From the NCBI GenBank assembly GCA_037349105.1, contig JAYJMM010000094.1, positions 2,542,001-2,606,000 on the forward strand: a DNA stretch of 64,000 bases, in the 5' to 3' direction. Both the position numbers and the translations under genes were made by a program. Below, in pieces: positions 43,701-55,700 of the stretch. The first letter of the stretch is position 1, and every line of letters begins with the position of its first letter. The notes beneath the pieces were generated by a model that saw only the letters and a list, made by a program, of their open reading frames with translations, was not told the origin of the DNA and ran no database searches. This stretch comes from Limnomonas spitsbergensis (taxonomy: Eukaryota; Chlorophyta; Chlorophyceae; Chlamydomonadales).

Positions 43701-46700
43701 CCAGCAGGCTAGTGCCCCCCCCCCCCCCCCGACGCTCAAGCGCCCCCACTCTTGCCACTTGTAACCAGCAGGCTAGTGCCCCCCCCCCCCCCCCGACGCT
43801 CAAGCGCCCCCACTCGTGCCACTTGTAACCAGCAGGCTAGTGCCCCCCCCCCCCCCCCGACGCTCAAGCGCCCCCACTCTTGCCACTTGTAACCAGCAGG
43901 CTAGTGCCCCCCCCCCCCCCCCTCCCCCGACGCTCAAGCGCCCCCACTCGTGCCACTTGTAACCAGCAGGCTAGTCCCCCCCCACCCCCGACGCTCAAGC
44001 GCCCCCACTCTTGCAACTTGTGACCAGCAGGCTAGTGCCCCCCCCCCCCCCCCCGACGCTCAAGCGCCCCCACTCTTGCCACTTGTAACCAGCAGGCTAG
44101 TGCCCCCCCCCCCCCCCCCCCGACGCTCAAGCGCCCCCACTCTTGCCACTTGTAACCAGCAGGCTAGTGCCCCCCCCCCCCCCCCCCCGACGCTCAAGCG
44201 CCCCCACTCGTGCCACTTGTAACCAGCAGGCTAGTGCCCCCCCCCCCCCCCCCCCGACGCTCAAGCGCCCCCACTCTTGCCACTTGTAACCAGCAGGCTA
44301 GTGCCCCCCCTCCCCCCCCCCGACGCTCAAGCGCCCCCACTCGTGCCACTTGTAACCAGCAGGCTAGTGCCCCCCCCCCCCCCACGCTCAAGCGCCCCCA
44401 CTCGTGCCACTTGTAACCAGCAGGCTAGTGCCCCCCCCCCCCCCTGACGCTCAAGCGCCCCCACTCTTGCCACTTGTAACCAGCAGGCTAGTGCCCCCCC
44501 CCCCCCCCGACGCTCAAGCGCCCCCACTCTTGCCACTTGTAACCAGCAGGCTAGTGCCCCCCCTCCCCCCGACGCTCAAGCGCCCCCACTCGTGCCACTT
44601 GTAACCAGCAGGCTAGTGCCCCCCCCCCCCCCCCCGACGCTCAAGCGCCCCCACTCTTGCCACTTGTAACCAGCAGGCTAGTGCCCCCCCCCACCCCGAC
44701 GCTCAAGCGCCCCCACTCGTGCCACTTGTAACCAGCAGGCTAGTGCCCCCCCCACCCCCCCTCCCACGCTCAAGCGCCCCCACTCGTGCCACTTGTAACC
44801 AGCAGGCTAGTGCCCCCCCCCCCCACGCTCAAGCGCCCCCACTCGTGCCACTTGTAACCAGCAGGCTAGTGCCCCCCCCCTCCCACGCACAAGCGCCCCC
44901 ACTCTTGCCACTTGTAACCAGCAGGCTAGTGCCCCCCCCCCTCCCACGCTCAAGCGCCCCCACTCTTGCCACTTGTAACCAGCAGGCTAGTGCCCCCCCC
45001 CCTCCCACGCTCAAGCGCCCCCACTCTTGCCACTTGTAACCAGCAGGCTAGTGCCCCCCCCCCCCTCCCACGCTCAAGCGCCCCCACTCGTGCCACTTGT
45101 AACCAGCAGGCTAGTGCCTCCCCCCCCCCCGACGCTCAAGCGCCCTCACTCGTGCCACTTGTGACCAGCAGGCTAGTGCCCCCCCCCCCCGACGCTCAAG
45201 CGCCCCCACTCGTGCCACTTGTAACCAGCAGGCTAGTGCCCCCCCCCCCCCCCCGACGCTCAAGCGCCCCCACTCTTGCCACTTGTAACCAGCAGGCTAG
45301 TGCCCCCCCCCCCCCCCTCCCACGCTCAAGCGCCCCCACTCTTGCCACTTGTAACCAGCAGGCTAGTCCCCCCCCAACCCCCGACGCTCAAGCGCCCCCA
45401 CTCTTGCAACTTGTAACCAGCAGGCTAGTGCCCCCCCCCCCCCCCCCCCACGCTCAAGCGCCCCCACTCGTGCCACTTGTAACCAGCAGGCTAGTGCCCT
45501 CCCCCCCCCCCCCCACGCTCAAGCGCCCCCACTCGTGCCACTTGTAACCAGCAGGCTAGTGCCCCCCCCCCCCCCCTCCCACGCTCAAGCGCCCCCACTC
45601 GTGCCACTTGTAACCAGCAGGCTAGTGCCCCCCCCCCCCCCGACGCTCAAGCGCCCCCACTCTTGCCACTTGTGACCAGCAGGCTAGTGCCCCCCCCCCC
45701 CCCCCGACGCTCAAGCGCCCCCACTCTTGCCACTTGTAACCAGCAGGCTAGTGCCCCCCCCCCCCCCCCCCGACGCTCAAGCGCCCCCACTCGTGCCACT
45801 TGTAACCAGCAGGCTAGTCCCCCCCCACCCCCCCGACGCTCAAGCGCCCCCACTCTTGCCACTTGTAACCAGCAGGCTAGTGCCCCCCCCCTCCCCACGC
45901 TCAAGCGCCCCCACTCTTGCCACTTGTGACCAGCAGGCTAGTGCCCCCCCCCCCCCCCCCGACGCTCAAGCGCCCCCACTCTTGCCACTTGTAACCAGCA
46001 GGCTAGTGCCCCCCCCCCCCCCCCCCGACGCTCAAGCGCCCCCACTCTTGCCACTTGTAACCAGCAGGCTAGTGCCCCCCCTCCCCCCGACGCTCAAGCG
46101 CCCCCACTCGTGCCACTTGTAACCAGCAGGCTAGTGCCCCCCCCCCCCCCCGACGCTCAAGCGCCCCCACTCTTGCCACTTGTAACCAGCAGGCTAGTGC
46201 CCCCCCCCCCCCCCCGACGCTCAAGCGCCCCCACTCTTGCCACTTGTAACCAGCAGGCTAGTGCCCCCCCCCCCCCCCCCGACGCTCAAGCGCCCCCACT
46301 CTTGCCACTTGTGACCAGCAGGCTAGTGCCCCCCCCCCCCCCCACGCTCAAGCGCCCCCACTCTTGCCACTTGTGACCAGCAGGCTAGTGCCCCCCCCCC
46401 CCCCCCGACGCTCAAGCGCCCCCACTCTTGCCACTTGTAACCAGCAGGCTAGTGCCCCCCCCCCCCCCCCCCGACACTCAAGCGCCCCCACTCTTGCCAC
46501 TTGTAACCAGCAGGCTAGTGCCCCCCCTCCCCCGACGCTCAAGCGCCCCCACTCGTGCCACTTGTAACCAGCAGGCTAGTGCCCCCCCCCCCCCCCCGAC
46601 GCTCAAGCGCCCCCACTCTTGCCACTTGTAACCAGCAGGCTAGTGCCCCCCCCCACCCCGACGCTCAAGCGCCCCCACTCGTGCCACTTGTAACCAGCAG

Positions 46701-49700
46701 GCTAGTGCCCCCCCCACCCCCCCTCCCACGCTCAAGCGCCCCCACTCGTGCCACTTGTAACCAGCAGGCTAGTGCCCCCCCCCCCCACGCTCAAGCGCCC
46801 CCACTCGTGCCACTTGTAACCAGCAGGCTAGTGCCCCCCCCCTCCCACGCACAAGCGCCCCCACTCTTGCCACTTGTAACCAGCAGGCTAGTGCCCCCCC
46901 CCCTCCCACGCTCAAGCGCCCCCACTCTTGTCACTTGTAACCAGCAGGCTAGTGCCCCCCCCCATCCCACGCTCAAGCGCCCCCACTCTTGCCACTTGTA
47001 ACCAGCAGGCTAGTGCCCCCCCCCCCCCTCCCACGCTCAAGCGCCCCCACTCGTGCCACTTGTAACCAGCAGGCTAGTGCCCCCCCCCCCCCCGACGCTC
47101 AAGCGCCCCACTCGTGCCACTTGTGACCAGCAGGCTAGTGCCCCCCCCCCCCCCCCCGACGCTCAAGCGCCCCCACTCTTGCCACTTGTAACCAGCAGGC
47201 TAGTTCCCCCCCCCCCCCCCCCGACGCTCAAGCGCCCCCACTCTTGCCACTTGTAACCAGCAGGCTAGTCCCCCCCCACCCCCCCGACGCTCAAGCGCCC
47301 CCACTCTTGCAACTTGTAACCAGCAGGCTAGTGCCCCCCCCCCCCTCCCACGCTCAAGCGCCCCCACTCTTGCCACTTGTGACCAGCAGGCTAGTGCCCC
47401 CCCCCACCCCGACGCTCAAGCGCCCCCACTCGTGCCACTTGTAACCAGCAGGCTAGTGCCCCCCCCACCCCCCCTCCCACGCTCAAGCGCCCCCACTCGT
47501 GCCACTTGTAACCAGCAGGCTAGTGCCCCCCCCCCCCCACGCTCAAGCGCCCCCACTCGTGCCACTTGTAACCAGCAGGCTAGTGCCCCCCCCCTCCCAC
47601 GCTCAAGCGCCCCCACTCTTGCCACTTGTAACCAGCAGGCTAGTGCCCCCCCTCCCCCCACGCTCAAGCGCCCCCACTCGTGCCACTTGTAACCAGCAGG
47701 CTAGTGCCCCCCCCCCCCCCCCGACGCTCAAGCGCCCCCACTCGTGCCACTTGTAACCAGCAGGCTAGTGCCCCCCCCCCTCCCACGCTCAAGCGCCCCC
47801 ACTCGTGCCACTTGTAACCAGCAGGCTAGTGCCCCCCCCCCTCCCACGCTCAAGCGCCCCCACTCTTGCCACTTGTAACCAGCAGGCTAGTGCCCCCCCC
47901 CTCCCACGCTCAAGCGCCCCCACTCGTGCCACTTGTAACCAGCAGGCTAGTGCCCCCCCCCCCCCCCGACGCTCAAGCGCCCCCACTCTTGCCACTTGTA
48001 ACCAGCAGGCTAGTGCCCCCCCCCCTCCCACGCTCAAGCGCCCCCACTCGTGCCACTTGTAACCAGCAGGCTAGTGCCCCCCCCCTCCCACGCTCAAGCG
48101 CCCCCACTCGTGCCACTTGTAACCAGCAGGCTAGTGCCCCCCCCCCCCCCCGACGCTCAAGCGCCCCCACTCTTGCCACTTGTGACCAGCAGGCTAGTGC
48201 CCCCCCCCCCCCCCCCCGACGCTCAAGCGCCCCCACTCTTGCCACTTGTAACCAGCAGGCTAGTGCCCCCCCCCCCCCCCCCCGACGCTCAAGCGCCCCC
48301 ACTCGTGCCACTTGTAACCAGCAGGCTAGTGCCCCCCCCCCCCCCCCCGACGCTCAAGCGCCCCCACTCGTGCCACTTGTAACCAGCAGGCTAGTCCCCC
48401 CCACCCCCCCGACGCTCAAGCGCCCCCACTCGTGCCACTTGTAACCAGCAGGCTAGTGCCCCCCCCCCCCCCCCCGACGCTCAAGCGCCCCCACTCGTGC
48501 CACTTGTAACCAGCAGGCTAGTGCCCCCCCCCCCCCCCCCCGACGCTCAAGCGCCCCCACTCGTGCCACTTGTAACCAGCAGGCTAGTCCCCCCCCCCCC
48601 CCCCCGACGCTCAAGCGCCCCCACTCTTGCCACTTGTAACCAGCAGGCTAGTGCCCCCCCCCCCCCCTGACGCTCAAGCGCCCCCACTCTTGCCACTTGT
48701 AACCAGCAGGCTAGTGCCCCCCCCCCCCCCCGACGCTCAAGCGCCCCCACTCTTGCCACTTGTAACCAGCAGGCTAGTGCCCCCCCTCCCCCCGACGCTC
48801 AAGCGCCCCCACTCGTGCCACTTGTAACCAGCAGGCTAGTGCCCCCCCCCCCCTCCCACGCTCAAGCGCCCCCACTCTTGCCACTTGTAACCAGCAGGCT
48901 AGTGCCCCCCCCCACCCCACGCTCAAGCGCCCCCACTCGTGCCACTTGTAACCAGCAGGCTAGTGCCCCCCCCACCCCCCCTCCCACGCTCAAGCGCCCC
49001 CACTCGTGCCACTTGTAACCAGCAGGCTAGTGCCCCCCCCCCCCCACGCTCAAGCGCCCCCACTCGTGCCACTTGTAACCAGCAGGCTAGTGCCCCCCCT
49101 CCCCCCGACGCTCAAGCGCCCCCACTCGTGCCACTTGTAACCAGCAGGCTAGTGCCCCCCCCCCCCCCCCGACGCTCAAGCGCCCCCACTCTTGCCACTT
49201 GTAACCAGCAGGCTAGTGCCCCCCCCCCTCCCACGCTCAAGCGCCCCCACTCGTGCCACTTGTAACCAGCAGGCTAGTGCCCCCCCCCCCTCCCACTCTC
49301 AAGCGCCCCCACTCTTGCCACTTGTAACCAGCAGGCTAGTGCCCCCCCCCCCTCCCACGCTCAAGCGCCCCCACTCTTGCCACTTGTAACCAGCAGGCTA
49401 GTGCCCCCCCCCCCCCCCTCCCACGCTCAAGCGCCCCCACTCGTGCCACTTGTAACCAGCAGGCTAGTGCCCCCCCCCCCTCCCACGCTCAAGCGCCCCC
49501 ACTCTTGCCGCTTGTAACCAGCAGGCTAGTGCCCCCCCTCCCCCCACGCTCAAGCGCCCCCACTCGTGCCACTTGTAACCAGCAGGCTAGTGCCCCCCCC
49601 CCCCCCCCGACGCTCAAGCGCCCCCACTCTTGCCACTTGTAACCAGCAGGCTAGTGCCCCCCCCCCTCCCACGCTCAAGCGCCCCCACTCGTGCCACTTG

Positions 49701-52700
49701 TAACCAGCAGGCTAGTGCCCCCCCCCTCCCACGCTCAAGCGCCCCCACTCGTGCCACTTGTAACCAGCAGGCTAGTGCCCCCCCCCTCCCACGCTCAAGC
49801 GCCCCCACTCTTGCCACTTGTAACCAGCAGGCTAGTGCCCCCCCCCCCCCCCCCGACGCTCAAGTGCCCCCACTCGTGCCACTTGTAACCAGCAGGCTAG
49901 TGCCCCCCCCCCCCCCCGACGCTCAAGTGCCCCCACTCGTGCCACTTGTAACCAGCAGGCTAGTGCCCCCCCCCCCCCCCCGACGCTCAAGCGCCCCCAC
50001 TCTTGCCACTTGTAACCAGCAGGCTAGTGCCCCCCCCCCCCCCCCGACGCTCAAGTGCCCCCGCTCTTGCCACTTGTAACCAGCAGGCTAGTGCCCCCCC
50101 TCCCCCCCCCCGACGCTCAAGTGCCCCCACTCTTGCCACTTGTAACCAGCAGGCTAGTGCCCCCCCCCCCCCCCGACGCTCAAGCGCCCCCACTCGTGCC
50201 ACTTGTAACCAGCAGGCTAGTGCCCCCCCCCCCCCCCCCCACGCTCAAGCGCCCCCACTCGTGCCACTTGTAACCAGCAGGCTAGTGCCCCCCCCCCCCC
50301 CCCCACGCTCAAGCGCCCCCACTCGTGCCACTTGTAACCAGCAGGCTAGTGCCCCCCCTCCCCCCACGCTCAAGCGCCCCCACTCGTGCCACTTGTAACC
50401 AGCAGGCTAGTGCCCCCCCCCCCCCCCCGACGCTCAAGCGCCCCCACTCGTGCCACTTGTAACCAGCAGGCTAGTGCCCCCCCCCCCCCCCCCACGCTCA
50501 AGCGCCCCCACTCGTGCCACTTGTAACCAGCAGGCTAGTGCCCCCCCCCCCCCCCCCCCACGCTCAAGCGCCCCCACTCTTGCCACTTGTAACCAGCAGG
50601 CTAGTGCCCCCCCCCCCCCCCTCCCACGCTCAAGCGCCCCCACTCGTGCCACTTGTAACAAGCAGGCTAGTGCCCCCCCCCCCCCGACGCTCAAGCGCCC
50701 CCACTCTTGCCACTTGTGACCAGCAGGCTAGTGCCCCCCCCCCCCCCCCGACGCTCAAGCGCCCCCACTCTTGCCACTTGTAACCAGCAGGCTAGTGCCC
50801 CCCCCCCCCCCCCCGACGCTCAAGCGCCCCCACTCTTGCCACTTGTAACCAGCAGGCTAGTGCCCCCCCCCCCCCCCCCGACGCTCAAGCGCCCCCACTC
50901 TTGCCACTTGTAACCAGCAGGCTAGTGCCCCCCCCCCCCCCCCTCCCCCGACGCTCAAGCGCCCCCACTCGTGCCACTTGTAACCAGCAGGCTAGTCCCC
51001 CCCCACCCCCGACGCTCAAGCGCCCCCACTCTTGCAACTTGTGACCAGCAGGCTAGTGCCCCCCCCCCCCCCCCGACGCTCAAGCGCCCCCACTCTTGCC
51101 ACTTGTAACCAGCAGGCTAGTGCCCCCCCCCCCCCCCCCCCGACGCTCAAGCGCCCCCACTCTTGCCACTTGTAACCAGCAGGCTAGTGCCCCCCCCCCC
51201 CCCCGACGCTCAAGCGCCCCCACTCGTGCCACTTGTAACCAGCAGGCTAGTGCCCCCCCCCCCCCCACGCTCAAGCGCCCCCACTCGTGCCACTTGTAAC
51301 CAGCAGGCTAGTGCCCCCCCCCCCCCCTGACGCTCAAGCGCCCCCACTCTTGCCACTTGTAACCAGCAGGCTAGTGCCCCCCCCCCCCCCGACGCTCAAG
51401 CGCCCCCACTCTTGCCACTTGTAACCAGCAGGCTAGTGCCCCCCCTCCCCCCGACGCTCAAGCGCCCCCACTCTTGCCACTTGTAACCAGCAGGCTAGTG
51501 CCCCCCCCCCCCCCCCGACGCTCAAGCGCCCCCACTCTTGCCACTTGTAACCAGCAGGCTAGTGCCCCCCCCCACCCCGACGCTCAAGCGCCCCCACTCG
51601 TGCCACTTGTAACCAGCAGGCTAGTGCCCCCCCCACCCCCCCTCCCACGCTCAAGCGCCCCCACTCGTGCCACTTGTAACCAGCAGGCTAGTGCCCCCCC
51701 CCCCCACGCTCAAGCGCCCCCACTCGTGCCACTTGTAACCAGCAGGCTAGTGCCCCCCCCCTCCCACGCACAAGCGCCCCCACTCTTGCCACTTGTAACC
51801 AGCAGGCTAGTGCCCCCCCCCCTCCCACGCTCAAGCGCCCCCACTCTTGCCACTTGTAACCAGCAGGCTAGTGCCCCCCCCCCTCCCACGCTCAAGCGCC
51901 CCCACTCTTGCCACTTGTAACCAGCAGGCTAGTGCCCCCCCCCCCCTCCCACGCTCAAGCGCCCCCACTCGTGCCACTTGTAACCAGCAGGCTAGTGCCC
52001 CCCCCCCCCCCGACGCTCAAGCGCCCCCACTCGTGCCACTTGTGACCAGCAGGCTAGTGCCCCCCCCCCCCCGACGCTCAAGCGCCCCCACTCGTGCCAC
52101 TTGTAACCAGCAGGCTAGTGCCCCCCCCCCCCCCCCGACGCTCAAGCGCCCCCACTCTTGCCACTTGTAACCAGCAGGCTAGTGCCCCCCCCCCCCCCTC
52201 CCACGCTCAAGCGCCCCCACTCTTGCCACTTGTAACCAGCAGGCTAGTCCCCCCCCAACCCCCGACGCTCAAGCGCCCCCACTCTTGCAACTTGTAACCA
52301 GCAGGCTAGTGCCCCCCCCCCCCCCCCCCACGCTCAAGCGCCCCCACTCGTGCCACTTGTAACCAGCAGGCTAGTGCCCTCCCCCCCCCCCCCCCACGCT
52401 CAAGCGCCCCCACTCGTGCCACTTGTAACCAGCAGGCTAGTGCCCCCCCCCCCCCCCTCCCACGCTCAAGCGCCCCCACTCGTGCCACTTGTAACCAGCA
52501 GGCTAGTGCCCCCCCCCCCCCCGACGCTCAAGCGCCCCCACTCTTGCCACTTGTGACCAGCAGGCTAGTGCCCCCCCCCCCCCCCCGACGCTCAAGCGCC
52601 CCCACTCTTGCCACTTGTAACCAGCAGGCTAGTGCCCCCCCCCCCCCCCCCCCCGACGCTCAAGCGCCCCCACTCGTGCCACTTGTAACCAGCAGGCTAG

Positions 52701-55700
52701 TCCCCCCCCACCCCCCCGACGCTCAAGCGCCCCCACTCTTGCCACTTGTAACCAGCAGGCTAGTGCCCCCCCCCCTCCCCACGCTCAAGCGCCCCCACTC
52801 TTGCCACTTGTAACCAGCAGGCTAGTGCCCCCCCCCCCCCCCCGACGCTCAAGCGCCCCCACTCTTGCCACTTGTAACCAGCAGGCTAGTGCCCCCCCCC
52901 CCCCCCCGACGCTCAAGCGCCCCCACTCTTGCCACTTGTAACCAGCAGGCTAGTGCCCCCCCCCCCCCCCCGACGCTCAAGCGCCCCCACTCTTGCCACT
53001 TGTGACCAGCAGGCTAGTGCCCCCCCCCCCCCCCACGCTCAAGCGCCCCCACTCTTGCCACTTGTGACCAGCAGGCTAGTGCCCCCCCCCCCCCCCCGAC
53101 GCTCAAGCGCCCCCACTCGTGCCACTTGTAACCAGCAGGCTAGTGCCCCCCCCCCCCCCCCCCCGACGCTCAAGCGCCCCCACTCTTGCCACTTGTAACC
53201 AGCAGGCTAGTGCCCCCCCTCCCCCCGACGCTCAAGCGCCCCCACTCGTGCCACTTGTAACCAGCAGGCTAGTGCCCCCCCCCCCCCCCCGACGCTCAAG
53301 CGCCCCCACTCTTGCCACTTGTAACCAGCAGGCTAGTGCCCCCCCCCCCCCCCCGACGCTCAAGCGCCCCCACTCTTGCCACTTGTAACCAGCAGGCTAG
53401 TGCCCCCCCCCCCCCCCCGACGCTCAAGCGCCCCCACTCTTGCCACTTGTGACCAGCAGGCTAGTGCCCCCCCCCCCCCCCACGCTCAAGCGCCCCCACT
53501 CTTGCCACTTGTGACCAGCAGGCTAGTGCCCCCCCCCCCCCCCCCGACGCTCAAGCGCCCCCACTCTTGCCACTTGTAACCAGCAGGCTAGTGCCCCCCC
53601 CCCCCCCCCCCCGACGCTCAAGCGCCCCCACTCTTGCCACTTGTAACCAGCAGGCTAGTGCCCCCCCTCCCCCCGACGCTCAAGCGCCCCCACTCGTGCC
53701 ACTTGTAACCAGCAGGCTAGTGCCCCCCCCCCCCCCCCGACGCTCAAGCGCCCCCACTCTTGCCACTTGTAACCAGCAGGCTAGTGCCCCCCCCCACCCC
53801 GACGCTCAAGCGCCCCCACTCGTGCCACTTGTAACCAGCAGGCTAGTGCCCCCCCCACCCCCCCTCCCACGCTCAAGCGCCCCCACTCGTGCCACTTGTA
53901 ACCAGCAGGCTAGTGCCCCCCCCCCCCACGCTCAAGCGCCCCCACTCGTGCCACTTGTAACCAGCAGGCTAGTGCCCCCCCCCTCCCACGCACAAGCGCC
54001 CCCACTCTTGCCACTTGTAACCAGCAGGCTAGTGCCCCCCCCCCCTCCCACGCTCAAGCGCCCCCACTCTTGCCACTTGTAACCAGCAGGCTAGTGCCCC
54101 CCCCCCTCCCACGCTCAAGCGCCCCCACTCTTGCCACTTGTAACCAGCAGGCTAGTGCCCCCCCCCCCCCTCCCACGCTCAAGCGCCCCCACTCGTGCCA
54201 CTTGTAACCAGCAGGCTAGTGCCCCCCCCCCCCCCGACGCTCAAGCGCCCCCACTCGTGCCACTTGTGACCAGCAGGCTAGTGCCCCCCCCCCCCCCCCG
54301 ACGCTCAAGCGCCCCCACTCGTGCCACTTGTAACCAGCAGGCTAGTTCCCCCCCCCCCCCCCCCGACGCTCAAGCGCCCCCACTCTTGCCACTTGTAACC
54401 AGCAGGCTAGTCCCCCCCCACCCCCCCGACGCTCAAGCGCCCCCACTCGTGCCACTTGTGACCAGCAGGCTAGTGCCCCCCCCCCCCCCCCCGACGCTCA
54501 AGCGCCCCCACTCGTGCCACTTGTAACCAGCAGGCTAGTGCCCCCCCCCCTCCCACGCTCAAGCGCCCCCACTCTTGCCACTTGTGACCAGCAGGCTAGT
54601 GCCCCCCCCCACCCCGACGCTCAAGCGCCCCCACTCGTGCCACTTGTAACCAGCAGGCTAGTGCCCCCCCCACCCCCCCTCCCACGCTCAAGCGCCCCCA
54701 CTCGTGCCACTTGTAACCAGCAGGCTAGTGCCCCCCCCCCCCCCACGCTCAAGCGCCCCCACTCGTGCCACTTGTAACCAGCAGGCTAGTGCCCCCCCCC
54801 TCCCACGCTCAAGCGCCCCCACTCTTGCCACTTGTAACCAGCAGGCTAGTGCCCCCCCTCCCCCCACGCTCAAGCGCCCCCACTCGTGCCACTTGTAACC
54901 AGCAGGCTAGTGCCCCCCCCCCCCCCCCGACGCTCAAGCGCCCCCACTCGTGCCACTTGTAACCAGCAGGCTAGTGCCCCCCCCCCCTCCCACGCTCAAG
55001 CGCCCCCACTCGTGCCATTTGTAACCAGCAGGCTAGTGCCCCCCCCCCTCCCACGCTCAAGCGCCCCCACTCTTGCCACTTGTAACCAGCAGGCTAGTGC
55101 CCCCCCCCTCCCACGCTCAAGCGCCCCCACTCGTGCCACTTGTAACCAGCAGGCTAGTGCCCCCCCCCCCCCCCCGACGCTCAAGCGCCCCCACTCTTGC
55201 CACTTGTAACCAGCAGGCTAGTGCCCCCCCCCCTCCCACGCTCAAGCGCCCCCACTCGTGCCACTTGTAACCAGCAGGCTAGTGCCCCCCCCCTCCCACG
55301 CTCAAGCGCCCCCACTCGTGCCACTTGTAACCAGCAGGCTAGTGCCCCCCCCCCCCCCGACGCTCAAGCGCCCCCACTCTTGCCACTTGTGACCAGCAGG
55401 CTAGTGCCCCCCCCCCCCCCCCGACGCTCAAGCGCCCCCACTCTTGCCACTTGTAACCAGCAGGCTAGTGCCCCCCCCCCCCCCCCCCCGACGCTCAAGC
55501 GCCCCCACTCGTGCCACTTGTAACCAGCAGGCTAGTCCCCCCCCCCCCCCCCGACGCTCAAGCGCCCCCACTCTTGCCACTTGTAACCAGCAGGCTAGTG
55601 CCCCCCCCCCCCCCTGACGCTCAAGCGCCCCCACTCTTGCCACTTGTAACCAGCAGGCTAGTGCCCCCCCCCCCCCCCCGACGCTCAAGCGCCCCCACTC